DNA from: Aradus depressus
Lineage: Eukaryota; Arthropoda; Insecta; Hemiptera; Aradidae
NCBI GenBank assembly: GCA_963662175.1
Contig: OY759219.1
Coordinates: forward strand, 24,842,908-24,906,907
Direction: 5' to 3'
Length of the DNA: 64,000 nucleotides
Each line of letters begins with the position of its first letter. The stretch's first letter is position 1. This document shows, one piece after another, positions 9,960-19,867 of this stretch. A model generated the notes under the pieces. That model did no database searches. It was not told the origin of the DNA and saw only the letters and a program-made list of their open reading frames with translations. A program made the translations under genes and the position numbers.

Positions 9960-10035
9960 TTCGATAAAACCTCGGAAGCCGGCTAATACCAAATAATAAA
10001 ATCTTTGAGAGGTCAAATTTTCAAAGTTTTTCTCT
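9960..10035 (+). repeat. Remnant of the hammerhead-bearing repeat
   Basis: 'acctcggaagccggctaatacc' followed by 'aataaaatctttgagaggtcaaa' is the 3' half of the motif seen intact at 23577-23640. The CTGATGA half is lost. Confidence 0.5.
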
Positions 10036-10039
10036 CCCC

Positions 10040-10478
10040 CAGTTAAGGCAATTTATGTAATCAGTCAGAATTGGGAAGTTGAGTTTTAACCCGAATTTCA
10101 TGTTTTCCAACCCCCCCCCCCCCCTAATTAGTTCCGAAAATGAAAAAAAAATGCCGACACAATTTAATGTTCAAATTCAGAACTCCATAGAATTATCCGC
10201 GAAATCTTCCGAAGGAAATAAGTTGGTTCAGAAGAGGACTCAACACAAAAACCCTAATAACTGCCGATGTAGTTTATGTATCGACACAAAATTTTTTATG
10301 TGAACCAAAAACCTCATAAAGACAATATACAATATCAATTTTCAGCCAAATTGGTCAAAAGCAAGTGTTATTGGATCCAGAGGAACACGAAACTTAGTAA
10401 GATGATTCAAAAGTCTCTGAGGAACAACACCGTCTATTGGTTTCAGAGTTCATTAATTCGCGCAGGGGAAGTACAACA
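10040..10478 (+). repeat. Family A repeat, nearly full length
   Basis: Starts near 'ttatgtaatcagtcagaatt' and continues with 'cgaatttcatgttttccaacc', then a 15-base C run (10109-10123), three degenerate modules and a tail GCGCAGGGGAAGTACA. Two overlapping open frames on the plus strand only translate the repeat. Confidence 0.8.
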
Positions 10479-10553
10479 CTTTTTATTTTGCAACCTATAA
10501 AATAATCTCACTACATCAGCCATCTCTTCATATTAACACCCTATTAATAATTA

Positions 10554-10819
10554 ATAATAAATATAATTTAAAGTTATCATATTTCTTGCTAGTAACATTT
10601 AATGTTAGATAATCTGATATTATCCTAAATAAACTAATTTTTATCCTTGGTAGAATGAGATATTCGAATTTTATCCCTCACATTTAATAATGTGAGGGAT
10701 AAAATTCGAATATCTCATTCTACCAAGGATAAAAATTAGTTTATTTAGGATAATATCAGATTATCTAACATTAAATGTTACTAGCAAGAAATATGATAAC
10801 TTTAAATTATATTTATTAT
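10554..10819. repeat. Perfect 131-bp-arm palindrome
   Basis: Bases 10554-10684 and 10689-10819 are exact reverse complements, with a 4-base TAAT loop. I checked the arms block by block and found no mismatch. A transcript would form a 131-bp perfect duplex hairpin. No target duplication or transposon terminus was evident. Possibilities are a fold-back MITE, a young local inverted duplication, an hpRNA/siRNA source, or an assembly artefact. Confidence 0.97.
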
Positions 10820-11184
10820 AATATATTAGTATTAACTAATGGTAGATAAAATTCAAAATGAGCCCTCCAAATATAATTGTGGACATTCTCCTTAATTCCT
10901 GAAAGTATTTCGGATTGTCTATCAAAGTTTTTTTCGTTTTTTATAATATTTAATTGTAGCTATTTGTTTATAATTTCATCTTCCTTTCATAAAATAATAG
11001 ATCCAAAGGTTATTTTGATTCAGTTATTTTTTAATTGTTCAATTATTTCTGACGATTTGTGCTCCTCAACAATTAATTTATTTTTAGTAGTTCTCTCTCG
11101 TGGTGATTTTTCTCTTTAATTTTAGTAGTCTTAGTCGACTAAGACGTCAGTTAATCGCAATGTAAAAATAATTCATCTAAGTTT

Positions 11185-11370
11185 TTGCTCTCCCTCAGAC
11201 GACCTTTTTGGTTAAAAATCGATAGTTGATATACATAAATACTCATACTCAATTTTGTGTCGATACATCAATCACATTGGTTGTTATTAAGATTTTTACT
11301 TCCCCAAGTATACGAAGTAATTGGTCAAAAATTCGATCCGGAGTTTTCAACGGAATTTCATAGACACCAC
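11185..11370. repeat. Two family A fragments, head to tail inverted
   Basis: A minus-oriented 3' piece (ctctccctcagacg... to ...ttgttattaagatttt) is directly joined to a plus-oriented 5' piece beginning ACTTCCCCAAGTATACGAAG at 11299. Confidence 0.65.
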
Positions 11371-11548
11371 ATGCTTTTGTGGACTTTTTCACTTTGTTTG
11401 TATTTAACATATGGTATTTACTATAATGTATTTAACATATGTTGTGTGAACAAATTACAGTTTGATGCAAACTCTACAAGGTGTTAGGTGAAATTTAATA
11501 TGTAGTTCGTTTTTATTGTACATTATTTTATTTTTTATTTAACGAAAA

Positions 11549-11860
11549 TGGTTGGAGGAGACAAAAAAGAATTCGGTACCGTCGTAGAAGGTAACATCAC
11601 CCGAACCATTCAATTTTCGGTCTCCTTCTGAATGGCCTCGGTGGATTTGAACGATTTAGTGTTAGAAAAGAAGAAAGAGTCAATTGAGTATGTTGCTTTA
11701 TTGTCTCGGGGATGAAGGCTTTTTAATGTGATCGAAGTTTGAAGTACATTTGGGTTCCAAAAAAAATATGTTTATGAAAGGTCGAAGTTTTTGAAAAATC
11801 GTCATAATTAGCAGGAGAGCCAGTTGATTCTTTCATCAACGATCTGCACAAATAAGCGCA
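11549..11860 (+). pseudogene. gypsy gag remnant
   Basis: At 11603-11648 one frame reads E-P-F-N-F-R-S-P-S-E-W-P-R-W-I, the hallmark opening of arthropod gypsy gag proteins. At 11811-11860 another frame reads G-E-P-V-D-S-F-I-N-D-L-H-K, a later conserved gag segment. Between them are stops and at least two frame changes. No zinc knuckle remains. Confidence 0.75.
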
Positions 11861-11887
11861 GTCCTAAAGGTCCGCCAGACTGAGAAC

Positions 11888-12154
11888 ATGAAGCCTGTAT
11901 GGATTCCTGATTTAAAAATACCAGGGGAGATTCGTGTTATGGGAGGTGGAGCGAAAAGGACTCTAGAGGGAAAAGAACAGGATATGGAAGGTGAAGAAGT
12001 CGAGAGGACAGAACAACGGGTGGAAGAGGATAGGAGTCATGGTGAAGGGAGGACGAGTCAGGAAGAGACAGATCCTGCAGAGTCTCTGCGTACAAGGACC
12101 CCGTACGATTTAAGACCCAGTATTAAGAAGCCAGTGAAGTACTGTGAATTCTAA
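11888..12154 (+). pseudogene. gypsy pol C-terminal tail
   Basis: An 88-residue open frame, rich in E and R in its middle, ends with R-T-P-Y-D-L-R-P-S-I-K-K-P-V-K-Y. The 'YxLRxRxxxKxPxRY'-like end is typical of the last residues of retrotransposon Pol. It directly follows the gag remnant, showing a large internal deletion. The final stop lies about 40 bases before the right LTR remnant. Confidence 0.6.
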
Positions 12155-12299
12155 GACATTCGTGAAAGAGAAGAGGATGTAGTGTTTGTTTTTAACAAAT
12201 AATATATAATATATTTTATTTAACATATCTTCTGTGAATAAATGACAGTTTCATGCTCTCTACACATTTTTTTTGTTGTTTTTTTTAGTTATATTTGAT

Positions 12300-12710
12300 A
12301 TTTTTTTCGTACTAGAATTTTTGGTTTATTTTCGATTAGTTTATTTTATTTTTGAATTCAATGTTCTTTAGTTTGATATCCCTCTCAATGGGTTTTGTTT
12401 CCACAAGTTTACGTTTCTCAACATAACTCATTATACGAAATTAATTAATATTTTATTTCCCCCATAATCTTCATAGATTTGTTTATGGAGAGGTAGGAGA
12501 CCTGAGGTTTCAGTTCCACCAGACCTGACCACTACCCTGGAATTCACAAAAGGGGTTGTTTTTCTGTAGATCCCTTGACTAGGGGATGAAGTCCCGTTAT
12601 TCCCAGGAGTGTGAGTGTGTGTCTGACCTTGATATCCGAATGTGAGGGCCACCTGTCCGAAACTAGACCCCACTTTGGGGAACTACCTGGCGTATTCAGG
12701 GTTTCCACAT
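12300..12710. other. AT-rich stretch passing into unique sequence
   Basis: Nothing recognised at 12300-12470. From about 12470 the sequence becomes richer in G+C and unique within the window. Confidence 0.35.
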
Positions 12711-12990
12711 CTTGAGACTGAAGGAATCCAACGGTAATATGTCGGGAGGGATTCTGGACGTCGAGAAGAAGAGGAAAAAAAAAAGGAGAACTCGGGATGA
12801 GAAGAAGTAAAAAAAAAATCATAAATAGGGATTCTTTGTGCTTTGAATTCAGGTAGAGGCAAAAGAAGACAATCAGGGTGAACAAAAGACTAGGATCTGG
12901 AGAAACTGAAGAAGAAAAGACGAGCCGCGGGGCTAGTACGGCTAAACAAACATTCTCCAGAGACGGAGCAGACATGGCGGAAAAAAAAGG
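12711..12990 (+). other. Possible 5' untranslated region and first coding exon
   Basis: The stretch is unique, purine-rich and contains CpG-bearing sequence (gacgagccgcgggg at 12918-12932) unlike the AT-rich surroundings. An ATG at 12974 in good context (cagacATGG) opens M-A-E-K-K and is followed after 16 coding bases by GTACGT, a fair 5' splice site. That is how a short first exon would look. I found no matching downstream exon, and a single short codon run proves little. Confidence 0.3.
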
Positions 12991-13089
12991 TACGTGACCA
13001 CTCATCTCATAGGTCCAAAGAGTCCAGTACACAATACATACATAGCGGTATTGTTCACTGGAAACGGGAGACTTTACCCAAAGAAGGAA

Positions 13090-13375
13090 AATGAACTTGA
13101 AAAAGTCATCAGTGAATCACCGGCAATGTACAGCCCCAGTGGGAATTCATCAATCAAAATCGATCGGTGTCATTCTCAGAGACATCATCTTAATTTGTGT
13201 GTTGATATATTCACAGTTATTGAGGCTCCCCCTCTGATCCTTCAATTCCTTCCGACCGATTTCATTGAAAATCGACAGATGTTTTCCTTAACTGGTCCCT
13301 GAATCCACATATACAATTTCGTGTCGATACATACATTACTTCGGAAGTTATTGGCCTTTTTGTGCTTAAAGTTCC
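13090..13375 (-). repeat. Family A repeat, 3' half
   Basis: Reversed tail at 13100-13130 (gtgaatcaccggcaatgtac), then modules with 'ccgaccgatttcattgaaaatcgacag' and 'tttcgtgtcgatacatacattac'. Confidence 0.8.
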
Positions 13376-13385
13376 CTATGTTTTA

Positions 13386-13490
13386 TCAGACAGCCTGATG
13401 ATAAGTATAACCTTGAAAACCGGCTGGCACATAATAAAATCTGTGAGAAACCAGACTAGATTTTTATTTTGCAACCCATGCGACATCAAA
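13386..13490 (+). ncRNA. Hammerhead-like motif, degenerate, in a repeat
   Basis: AGC-CTGATGA-T-AAG...CTT-GAAA-ACCGGCT-G-GC (13392-13428) keeps the whole core and a short helix III, but the cleavage base after the T is G, which hammerheads do not accept. The downstream 'aataaaatctgtgagaaaccagactag' block, whose TCTG can pair with the upstream CAGA to extend helix I, is the same as at 23620 and 37190. Confidence 0.5.
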
Positions 13491-13499
13491 ATTGACTAA

Positions 13500-14440
13500 A
13501 GTCTCATCTTAGCGACTTTGATTACTAATAACAATATTTTTGGATAAAATAATTTAAAAAAACAAATTGAATAAAAATAATAATAAATATAGTGGATACA
13601 GCTTTCAATTATATTTCAAAATATGATGAATATTCTTCATAATTCTTTCATACGTCCCTTCCTGAGATCACAATCTACGATATACATAATATATAAAGTA
13701 TATAAAAATTTAAATAAATAAATAAATAGAACAAATAATAGATAATAAATTATAGAAGTTAAATGAGTAAATAAATAATAAGAAATAATGATATTAACAA
13801 ATTATTGAATAAAGTCATTCCAATAAATGTTTCCGAATGAAAGATTTCCTCTAACATAAACATTTTTTGTTGAATTTTTAATTTTTTTATAATATTATTT
13901 TATTTCAAAAAATGGAGAATGCCATTAACAAAATTAATTCCTTTATGAGTTATACTTTTTCTCAAAAATAGAGGAGCAATGTTTAGTTGAAAGGAGGTCT
14001 ATTGGGTTAGGCAATGTCTGTCGAACAACGTTCAATGAGGATCTAAACATTCGCTGATCGCTTTCAACAGCCTTTAAACAATCTAGAGCCCATTTTTCTC
14101 TTACTGGATAGATAAATGTTTTTGGATATTATTAAGTTATAAGGAAAAAAAAAAATGTCAAGGCAGGAATTCCTCTTCCCAGGACTGTCTTGTCTACACA
14201 AGAGAAAAATTCCAGTGTAAATATTGGCGTAGAGATAGCCGAGAGCCATAAAGAAATTATGGGGCAAGGCAGATAAGAAAAACAGACTCAAAACGAGAGA
14301 GGCGAGGAAAGATACATAAGGCCATTTTGTTATATATATATATACCTGTATGCATATATAATGTTGTCTTTAATAAATGCTAAACAAATCATTTTCCCTC
14401 TTAAATGCAACAGTTGAAAGACACTTTTTTTTTTTATAAA
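13500..14440. other. AT-rich stretch without recognised features
   Basis: Low-complexity A/T sequence with (TAAA)n-like runs at 13705-13735 and a (TA)n run near 14335. No gene, family member or structured RNA is evident. Confidence 0.4.
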
Positions 14441-14448
14441 TATGAGTC

Positions 14449-14550
14449 GATCTCATGTCCAGCAGAGCGACGAAGGAACGCCCTGGTAGTATGCGATATG
14501 ACCTCGTAGTTGAAGCCCGGGCATGAGTAACACTAACTAAATAACTAACT
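14449..14550 (+). mobile_element. SINE-1 copy, 3' end only
   Basis: Begins at 'gatctcatgtccagcagagcgacgaa' and runs through CCTCGTAGTTGAAGCCCGGGCATGAGTAAC to a TAACTAAATAACTAAC tail. Confidence 0.85.
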
Positions 14551-14959
14551 TTTATATTTATTATTAATATTGCCCAATCTTTGTCACCCCATCTTACACT
14601 AGAGTATTAGTTACTAGATTAGGGAGTGGGGGCAATGGCCTAATAATTTTTTATAATAATTTTTTTAAACTATACAGAGTTTGAACATAATAAGCTAATA
14701 TAATCACAATCACAATAATATAAATGTCACATGAGAGAATCCAGCCAACGCTGACTCTACCATGAAAGTTTCATTCCTATAACTAAGTATCTTCAGACTG
14801 CGAAGCCATTTCCTGTTTAAATGGCGAGGAGGATTGTCAAGATAAGGCTAGAGGATTTGGAATGCTTGGGATCGGATTATTACATTGAGAATTGGGAAAA
14901 TTTATATCTCTGTGTAGGACTTTATTACTGAAGTTGAAAGTTGTTTGAAATTGTATCCT

Positions 14960-15101
14960 ATATTTACATTTATCCATACATAAAATTTCGTGATGATTCA
15001 TTCTATCGGAAGTAATCGTGTTCATAGAAACATCCAATCAGAAGGTCGGAAAACATGAAATTCACTGAAAACTCCTGACCGATTACGTAATTTCTTACTT
15101 A
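14960..15101 (-). repeat. Family A repeat, 5' end
   Basis: Reversed first module and terminus: 'aaaatttcgtgatgattcattctatcgg', 'aggtcggaaaacatgaaattcac', 'gaccgattacgtaatttc'. It joins directly to the mariner-like fragment that follows. Confidence 0.75.
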
Positions 15102-15260
15102 GGATATCATTTTGGGACACTAGAAGACATTGAAACGGCCAGTTCAAGGCAGTTTCAGTATCCGAGCTCCAGTACTGTGTACGAAGAGTGGAAAAGTCGT
15201 CTCCATCGCTGTGAGGCTTCCCAAGACAATTACTTTGAAGGAGACAATGTGAAATTGTAA
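15102..15260 (+). pseudogene. mariner-like transposase, C-terminal fragment
   Basis: A 52-codon frame with a natural stop contains Y-E-E-W-K-S-R-L-H-R-C, six residues, then Y-F-E-G-D. The 'W..R...C....G.YFEGD' ending is characteristic of Tc1/mariner-family transposases. The catalytic domain is absent. Confidence 0.6.
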
Positions 15261-15819
15261 TTTTAATTGATTAAAACAATTATAAAAAATCAATCTCATT
15301 ACTTCATTTACACACCTCGTATATACTTATATGTACGTAAACAATAGATTAATCTAATCAATAGTTGACAATAATGAATTGGAGATTGATGAATTATTCT
15401 CTAAAATGTACGTTTTGAAGAGAGTTAGAAGAATTTAGTGTCCAGTTTTGAGCGAGAATGCTGTTTGCTGTTCGAGTGGGTGGCCTCAAGTTTACCTATC
15501 CTTATCAGAACATTGACAAACCACGATAACGTTAACTCTACGATAAAGAACACTCGCTTCTCCTAGTTCTCCTTAACTCAAACTATTTTCCTTTCAAACT
15601 ATGCTCAAACTAGGTTACAGTTGGGGGGAGAAATGTTATGGATATTATCTATATAATAAAAATGACTGGCTAATTTTGCTAAGCGCAAAACTCGAGAACG
15701 GCTGGACCAATTCGGCTAATTTTTTTTTTCAAATATTCGTTGAAGACCGAGGAAGGTTCTTATGAAGAGTTCCTAGCGGTCAACTGGAGGGGGGGGGGGG
15801 GGGGGGCCGAGCACAAAAA

Positions 15820-16285
15820 TTGCTCTAGCGCATTAACGGATGGACGGATTATCATGAAATTTCACATATAGTATTATTAAAAGCCAAGTTAAAAAATAGG
15901 CTATGTGGCGTCCATAAATTTTGAACGGTAGGGGGGTCTAAATATAAAGATAGTACTAAGTCATTAACGGATGATCGGATTGTCATGGAATTGCATATGT
16001 AGTTTTCTTAAAGGCCAATCTGAAAAATAGGCTATGTGGCCTCCATAAATTTTGAACGGGAGGGGGAGTTGTAAGTGGGGCCTAACCATAAAAATTGTTT
16101 TAGCTCATTAACGGATGGTCGGATTATCATGAAATTTCACATGTAGTATTCTTAAAAGCTTAGTTAAAAAATAGGCTATGTGGCGTCCCTAAATTTTGAA
16201 CGGGAGGGGGCGTTGTAAGGGGGGCCTAAATATAAAGATAGTTCTGTCATTAACGGATGATCGGATTGTCATGGAATTCCACATG
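15820..16285 (+). repeat. Tandem 120-bp Helitron modules
   Basis: Each module contains 'cattaacggatg-tcggatt-tcatg-aatt-cacatgtag', 'aaaaataggctatgtggc' and 'aaattttgaacgg-agggg'. Three full modules and a partial one can be aligned by eye. Confidence 0.85.
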
Positions 16286-16299
16286 TAGTAGTAGTAACT

Positions 16300-16575
16300 A
16301 CATACTAGCTGTGGTACCCAGCGTTCCTATCTACGTACTAGCTGTGGGGTCCGCCGTTGCAAGGTACATACTAGCTGTGGTGCCCAGCGTTTCTAACTAT
16401 ACACTAGCTGTGGAGTCCGCCGTTGCAAAGCACATACTAGCTGTGGTCAAAAGCGTTCTTAAGTACGCACTGGCTAGGACGTCCAGTGACGCTAAGTATT
16501 CACTAGCTGTGGTTTCCGCCGTTGAATGGCGCGTACTAGCTATGGTGCCCAGGGGTCCCTAAAAATTTACTTGCT
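16300..16575 (+). repeat. 33-bp minisatellite inside the Helitron
   Basis: About eight units alternate between two types, 'actagctgtggtacccagcgtt...' and 'actagctgtggggtccgccgttg...'. Because 33 is a multiple of three, one frame stays open and gives an 11-residue peptide repeat around I-L-A-V-V-P-S-V. I regard the peptide as incidental. Confidence 0.85.
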
Positions 16576-16979
16576 GGGATGTCTGCCGTTGAAGGACTAT
16601 AAGTATGAATGTACTGTTGAAGAATTGAATAGGATTCGAACGAGAGATATTAGGAGAAAAGTCAAAGTTCCCCGGGCAACGCCGGGTATTACTGCTAGTA
16701 CATAATAATACTTGAAGGAGAAATGTTATTATTGGAGGAAGTCACATTAGATATAATTACCGTCACTATAAGTATAGAGAAATTTATATAAAAAGTCGGA
16801 AATTCCGGGAGAATGTTTTCAGACCCCCTCAATAAATTCCAAACAGTCAGACATCATGACGAAAAAAGTCAAAAAGAGTAATGTATTATAGCCCATTTAA
16901 AATGACTCGATCTCTGATTTATTCACGATTAAAATACTTCCTTATAGTAAAGAAAAAATAAATAATAAAGAAAGTAGTC

Positions 16980-17075
16980 GGTGAATCATTCGTTGTGGCA
17001 TATGAATCCTCACACTAAATTTTGTCCTAGGTATCGTCCTTAGATGCTTCGGGGGATCTCGAGCTCAATTTATAT
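16980..17075 (-). repeat. Family A repeat, 3' end piece
   Basis: 'gtcggtgaatcattcg' and 'tgaatcctcacactaaattttgt' mark the reversed tail and third module. Confidence 0.55.
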
Positions 17076-17123
17076 TGAACATTTTTTTTTATTTTTATTT
17101 TTTTATTTGGATTCTTATTATTA

Positions 17124-17458
17124 GGTTAGGTTAGGTTTTATGACTCATGCCCGGGATCATGCTACGAGGTCATATCGCCTACTACCAGAGCGTTCTTTCG
17201 TCACTCTGATGGACATGAGCCCGACTCTACTGTGGGAGTCCTAAATTTTGCCTACCCTAAATTTTTATTCACCTAGGGGAGGGGTCTTTAACGAGTACCT
17301 GAAATCGTACAGGCTCGGGACCATCGCTTAACGTCCCATCCGAAGGACGGCGGATTTTACCTCCCAGATAAAATGAACTAAGGGCCTCGGTCGGTTTTCG
17401 AACCCACGATCTTGAGCTCAGAAGGCAAGCACGCATACCACTGAGCTACGGGTGCCCT
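17124..17458 (-). mobile_element. SINE-1, full-length copy
   Basis: About 335 bp and the best reference copy. On the minus strand it has head AGAGGGCACCCGTAGCTCAGTGG (perfect A box) and a B box GGTTCGAAAAC with one mismatch. A central hairpin block with CCGTCCTTCGGATGGGACGT follows, then the TTTAGGGTAGGC block, the GAGCGCTCT-type palindrome, GCCCGGGC-like sequence and an ATAAAACCTAACCTAACCTAA tail. No target duplication could be fixed by eye. Confidence 0.93.
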
Positions 17459-17467
17459 CTTTTTTTA

Positions 17468-17809
17468 ATGTATGTATTTATTATATATATATATTTTTTG
17501 CTCCCCCTCCATCTCAAGAGGCTCATTTATATGATGCTCATCAGGCCCATGTGGCTTTACGGCTGCTCTATCTGGGGTTCTGCCTCGGATTCTCAAATCA
17601 AACGTATACAGACACTCCAGAATCGGGCCTTAAGAATAATCACTAGTGCGCCCTGGTTTGTCCGTAACAAAACTATACACGATGATCTTGAGATCCCTGA
17701 GGTGAAAAAATGTCTGCCTATTTGCTACACCAGTCTGCTGCGGAGCATGCAAAATCATCAAAATCCTCTGCTACGTGCCATCCCTCTCCACCTGACCGAT
17801 TACATGTAA
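17468..17809 (+). pseudogene. Jockey-type LINE reverse transcriptase, C-terminal fragment
   Basis: A 113-residue open frame contains L-I-Y-M-M-L-I-R-P-M-W-L-Y-G-C-S-I-W-G, then I-K-R-I-Q-T-L-Q-N-R-A-L-R-I-I-T, A-P-W-F-V-R-N-K-T-I-H-D-D-L and E-I-P-E-V-K-K. This is exactly the order of the thumb and C-terminal region of Jockey-clade ORF2. The FADD catalytic motif lies upstream and is missing. This is the best-preserved LINE fragment of its type here; it starts where the SINE ends. Confidence 0.9.
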
Positions 17810-17824
17810 TCTTCACACAATTTA

Positions 17825-17945
17825 GTACAAAAATTGATTATTAGGCCAAAAATACTGATTTTTGAGGGAAATCGAAAAGTTAACTGATTAATTCGTTGTG
17901 AGGAAGTACATCGCCGGTGATTCATCGACAACTTCTCTTATACAA
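17825..17945 (+). repeat. Family A repeat, 3' end
   Basis: 'gttaactgattaattcgttgtgaggaagtacatcgccggtgattcatcgac' is the standard 3' terminus with small changes. Confidence 0.75.
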
Positions 17946-17999
17946 CTTTTCTCGTTGGATCTTAAATCGTTTACTAAGAACTGTCCGGAGACGATTCGC

Positions 18000-18400
18000 A
18001 CTTAACAGATTTTGAGGTTCAATTACAGATTTTATCATTCTTATATGTCTTTCTTGCCTGCATCCAGTATGCACTTAATGCAGTACTGCACCCTTAGCTG
18101 TCCTTAACAAAGAACTCCTTAAACGTCTGAACGATCTCTTCAACTATAATTACTTGCAGCTTTTCCTAATGAATCCTTTGTTCGCTCGACACAGTTCGTC
18201 TTTCGCCTAATTGTCTCCTGACAGGAGCCGGCTGGTACAATTAAACTTGGATTAATCACGATTTTCCTCTCAATTCCGTTATAACACTCTCTCTTATCAA
18301 ATTCCATTTTTTTTTTTTTTTAATTATCCCTTGTTCCTTGTTCTTACGTTTATGTGGTTATTACCAACGCGTTTTCTGGTGACAAAGTAAAATGACGTAA
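18000..18400. other. Unassigned stretch
   Basis: Slightly richer in C and T, with no recognised coding motif. 'cctgacaggagccggctgg' at 18219-18237 faintly recalls the hammerhead repeat but lacks GAAA. Confidence 0.3.
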
Positions 18401-18409
18401 ACACAATAT

Positions 18410-18735
18410 GCGTCTGAATCCTCAAACTTAATTTCGATATGATATATCCATTACATCGGTAGTTATTATATTAAGTCGAGTCCTTCTTCTCCTGTCTCCT
18501 TTTCGTTCGACCGATTTCGTCGGAAATTAATAGATCCTTATGAAATTTTGAATTTAAATATAAAATTTCATTATATCAGCAGTTATTGGGATTTTTGGGT
18601 TGGATACCTTTGATCCCACACTCTCCTTCGACCAATTCCGCTGAAAATTAATAGGTGTCTTCATTAAAGGGTTTTGAATTTACATATGAAATTTGTTGTC
18701 AATAGGTTCATTACAACTGCTAGTATACTATTATA
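18410..18735 (-). repeat. Family A repeat, internal modules
   Basis: Two reversed modules with 'ttcgttcgaccgatttcgtcgg' and 'gaccaattccgctgaaaattaataggtgtc', and third-module sequence at the left edge. Confidence 0.75.
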
Positions 18736-19860
18736 TGGCGGCTAGGTCAGTTTTCTTTCAAATTAAACGGTATTTCTAGTCAATTTCTTTGGGACGCCAT
18801 ATATTTTTTTTGTTTGAGGTACAAAAGAAGTTCTATAGAAATGAAAGAAAAAAAAAGTTCGATTTTTGAAAGTTGGGTGCTAACTTCACATAGGTAAGAG
18901 GTAGACTTGTCAGTGTCTTCTTTTATGTTTATTATTTCGAAGTTTTGAAGTGAACACAATGCAGTGGGGTAGAGCTTGTGGAGCAACGACCTTGAAATAC
19001 TGGGAAAATGTACAATCCGCCCAGCGCCCGGACCCATACATATTTCGTATTTTTCTGTTTTCGTTTCATCTGTTTTTCCGATATTGATTCTGAAAAAATA
19101 TTTAAACTCTTTGAACCGTCTACTTTTATCGCCCTACCTGTAATTTAAAAAAAAAGAAAAGATAACATTTTAAAAAAATAAATAAAAAATGTATATTCGG
19201 AATTCAAAATTCTTCAAAAAAAAAAAAAACGGAGTGTCATATCAATTCTACATTAATTTGGAGTACAAAAGAAAAATATTTTTTTTTTTAAAGTTAAGCC
19301 GTTTAGCCAAAATACCTTTAATATTTTTCATTAAATATAGAGCGCAACGTGGTGGCCGAGCTCAGAACTAAAACAGGGACATTAAACCTAAAGCATCTCC
19401 CGTTCCTTTCTGTTGATTTGGATAGACATGTAAAATATTTTGTCGATGAACATTATATCGGAAGTTATCTGGTTATCCGATTCCAAAATTTGTCCGTTTA
19501 AAATTGGAGTAAAGTGCATATTATTTATTCAATGAGAATGGCTTGCATCATTGGCTCATCAAAACACATAGTAAAGAGGATACAGGTATCAGGGTGTAGA
19601 TCTCAAAACGCAGCAGCTCTGTCATATTTCATTTGGGTGATTGATAGCTTCAAGTGAAATCTCCATCATTTCTCTCCACCCAGGTCCTTGTCATAAGTTG
19701 TCTATGTAAATTTACGGTATGGTAATCAGAGAACCATTCCACCTTCGGCATGTTCATACTGTACAGCGAACAGAAGCCTGCACCTACTTAAAGAAATAAA
19801 AATTCATCGATTTCGTTGAAAAAAAAGTTTCCAAGCTACTAGTTTTTGAAAAGGGGCCCC
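18736..19860. other. Unassigned AT-rich stretch
   Basis: No gene found. A small reversed family A piece is visible at 19430-19480 ('aaaatattttgtcgatgaacattatatcggaagttatc'). Otherwise poly-A/T rich sequence. Confidence 0.35.
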
Positions 19861-19867
19861 TTCCTTT

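Larger units (their letters stand above)
11385..12290 (+). mobile_element. Collapsed Ty3/gypsy LTR retrotransposon
   Basis: Two related flanks are the likely LTR remnants. One (about 11400-11482) and the other (about 12190-12270) share 'atttaacatat', 'tctgtgaa-aaa', 'acagttt-atgc' and 'ctctaca'. Just after the left one, AGGTGTTAGGTG loosely resembles a tRNA-Leu primer-binding site. Between them lie a broken gag start, a gag fragment and the C-terminus of pol, so protease, reverse transcriptase, RNase H and most of the integrase are deleted. Frameshifts and stops make it dead. Confidence 0.7.
15648..16698 (+). mobile_element. Non-autonomous Helitron
   Basis: The 5' end is TCTATATAATAAAAATGACT preceded by A. 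The 3' end has a hairpin (CCCGG GCAACG CCGGG, 16671-16686), then TATTACTG and CTAG followed by T. These are the Helitron termini and the A/T insertion rule. Inside are an AACGGCTGGACCAATTCGG block, an 18-base G run, about three tandem 120-bp modules (15820-16280) and a 33-bp minisatellite. No Rep/helicase coding sequence is present. Confidence 0.85.

Noticed and set aside
12544..13032. 162-residue minus-strand open frame
   Set aside because: It has a low-complexity, leucine/serine-rich composition produced by the opposite strand of a purine-rich leader; no domain and no start support.
16257..16562. 101-residue open frame with 11-residue peptide repeats
   Set aside because: It translates a 33-bp minisatellite inside a Helitron; no start context and no homology.
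17380..17458. Functional tRNA gene at the SINE head
   Set aside because: A and B boxes are present, but the acceptor and anticodon stems do not pair properly and the sequence continues into the SINE body.
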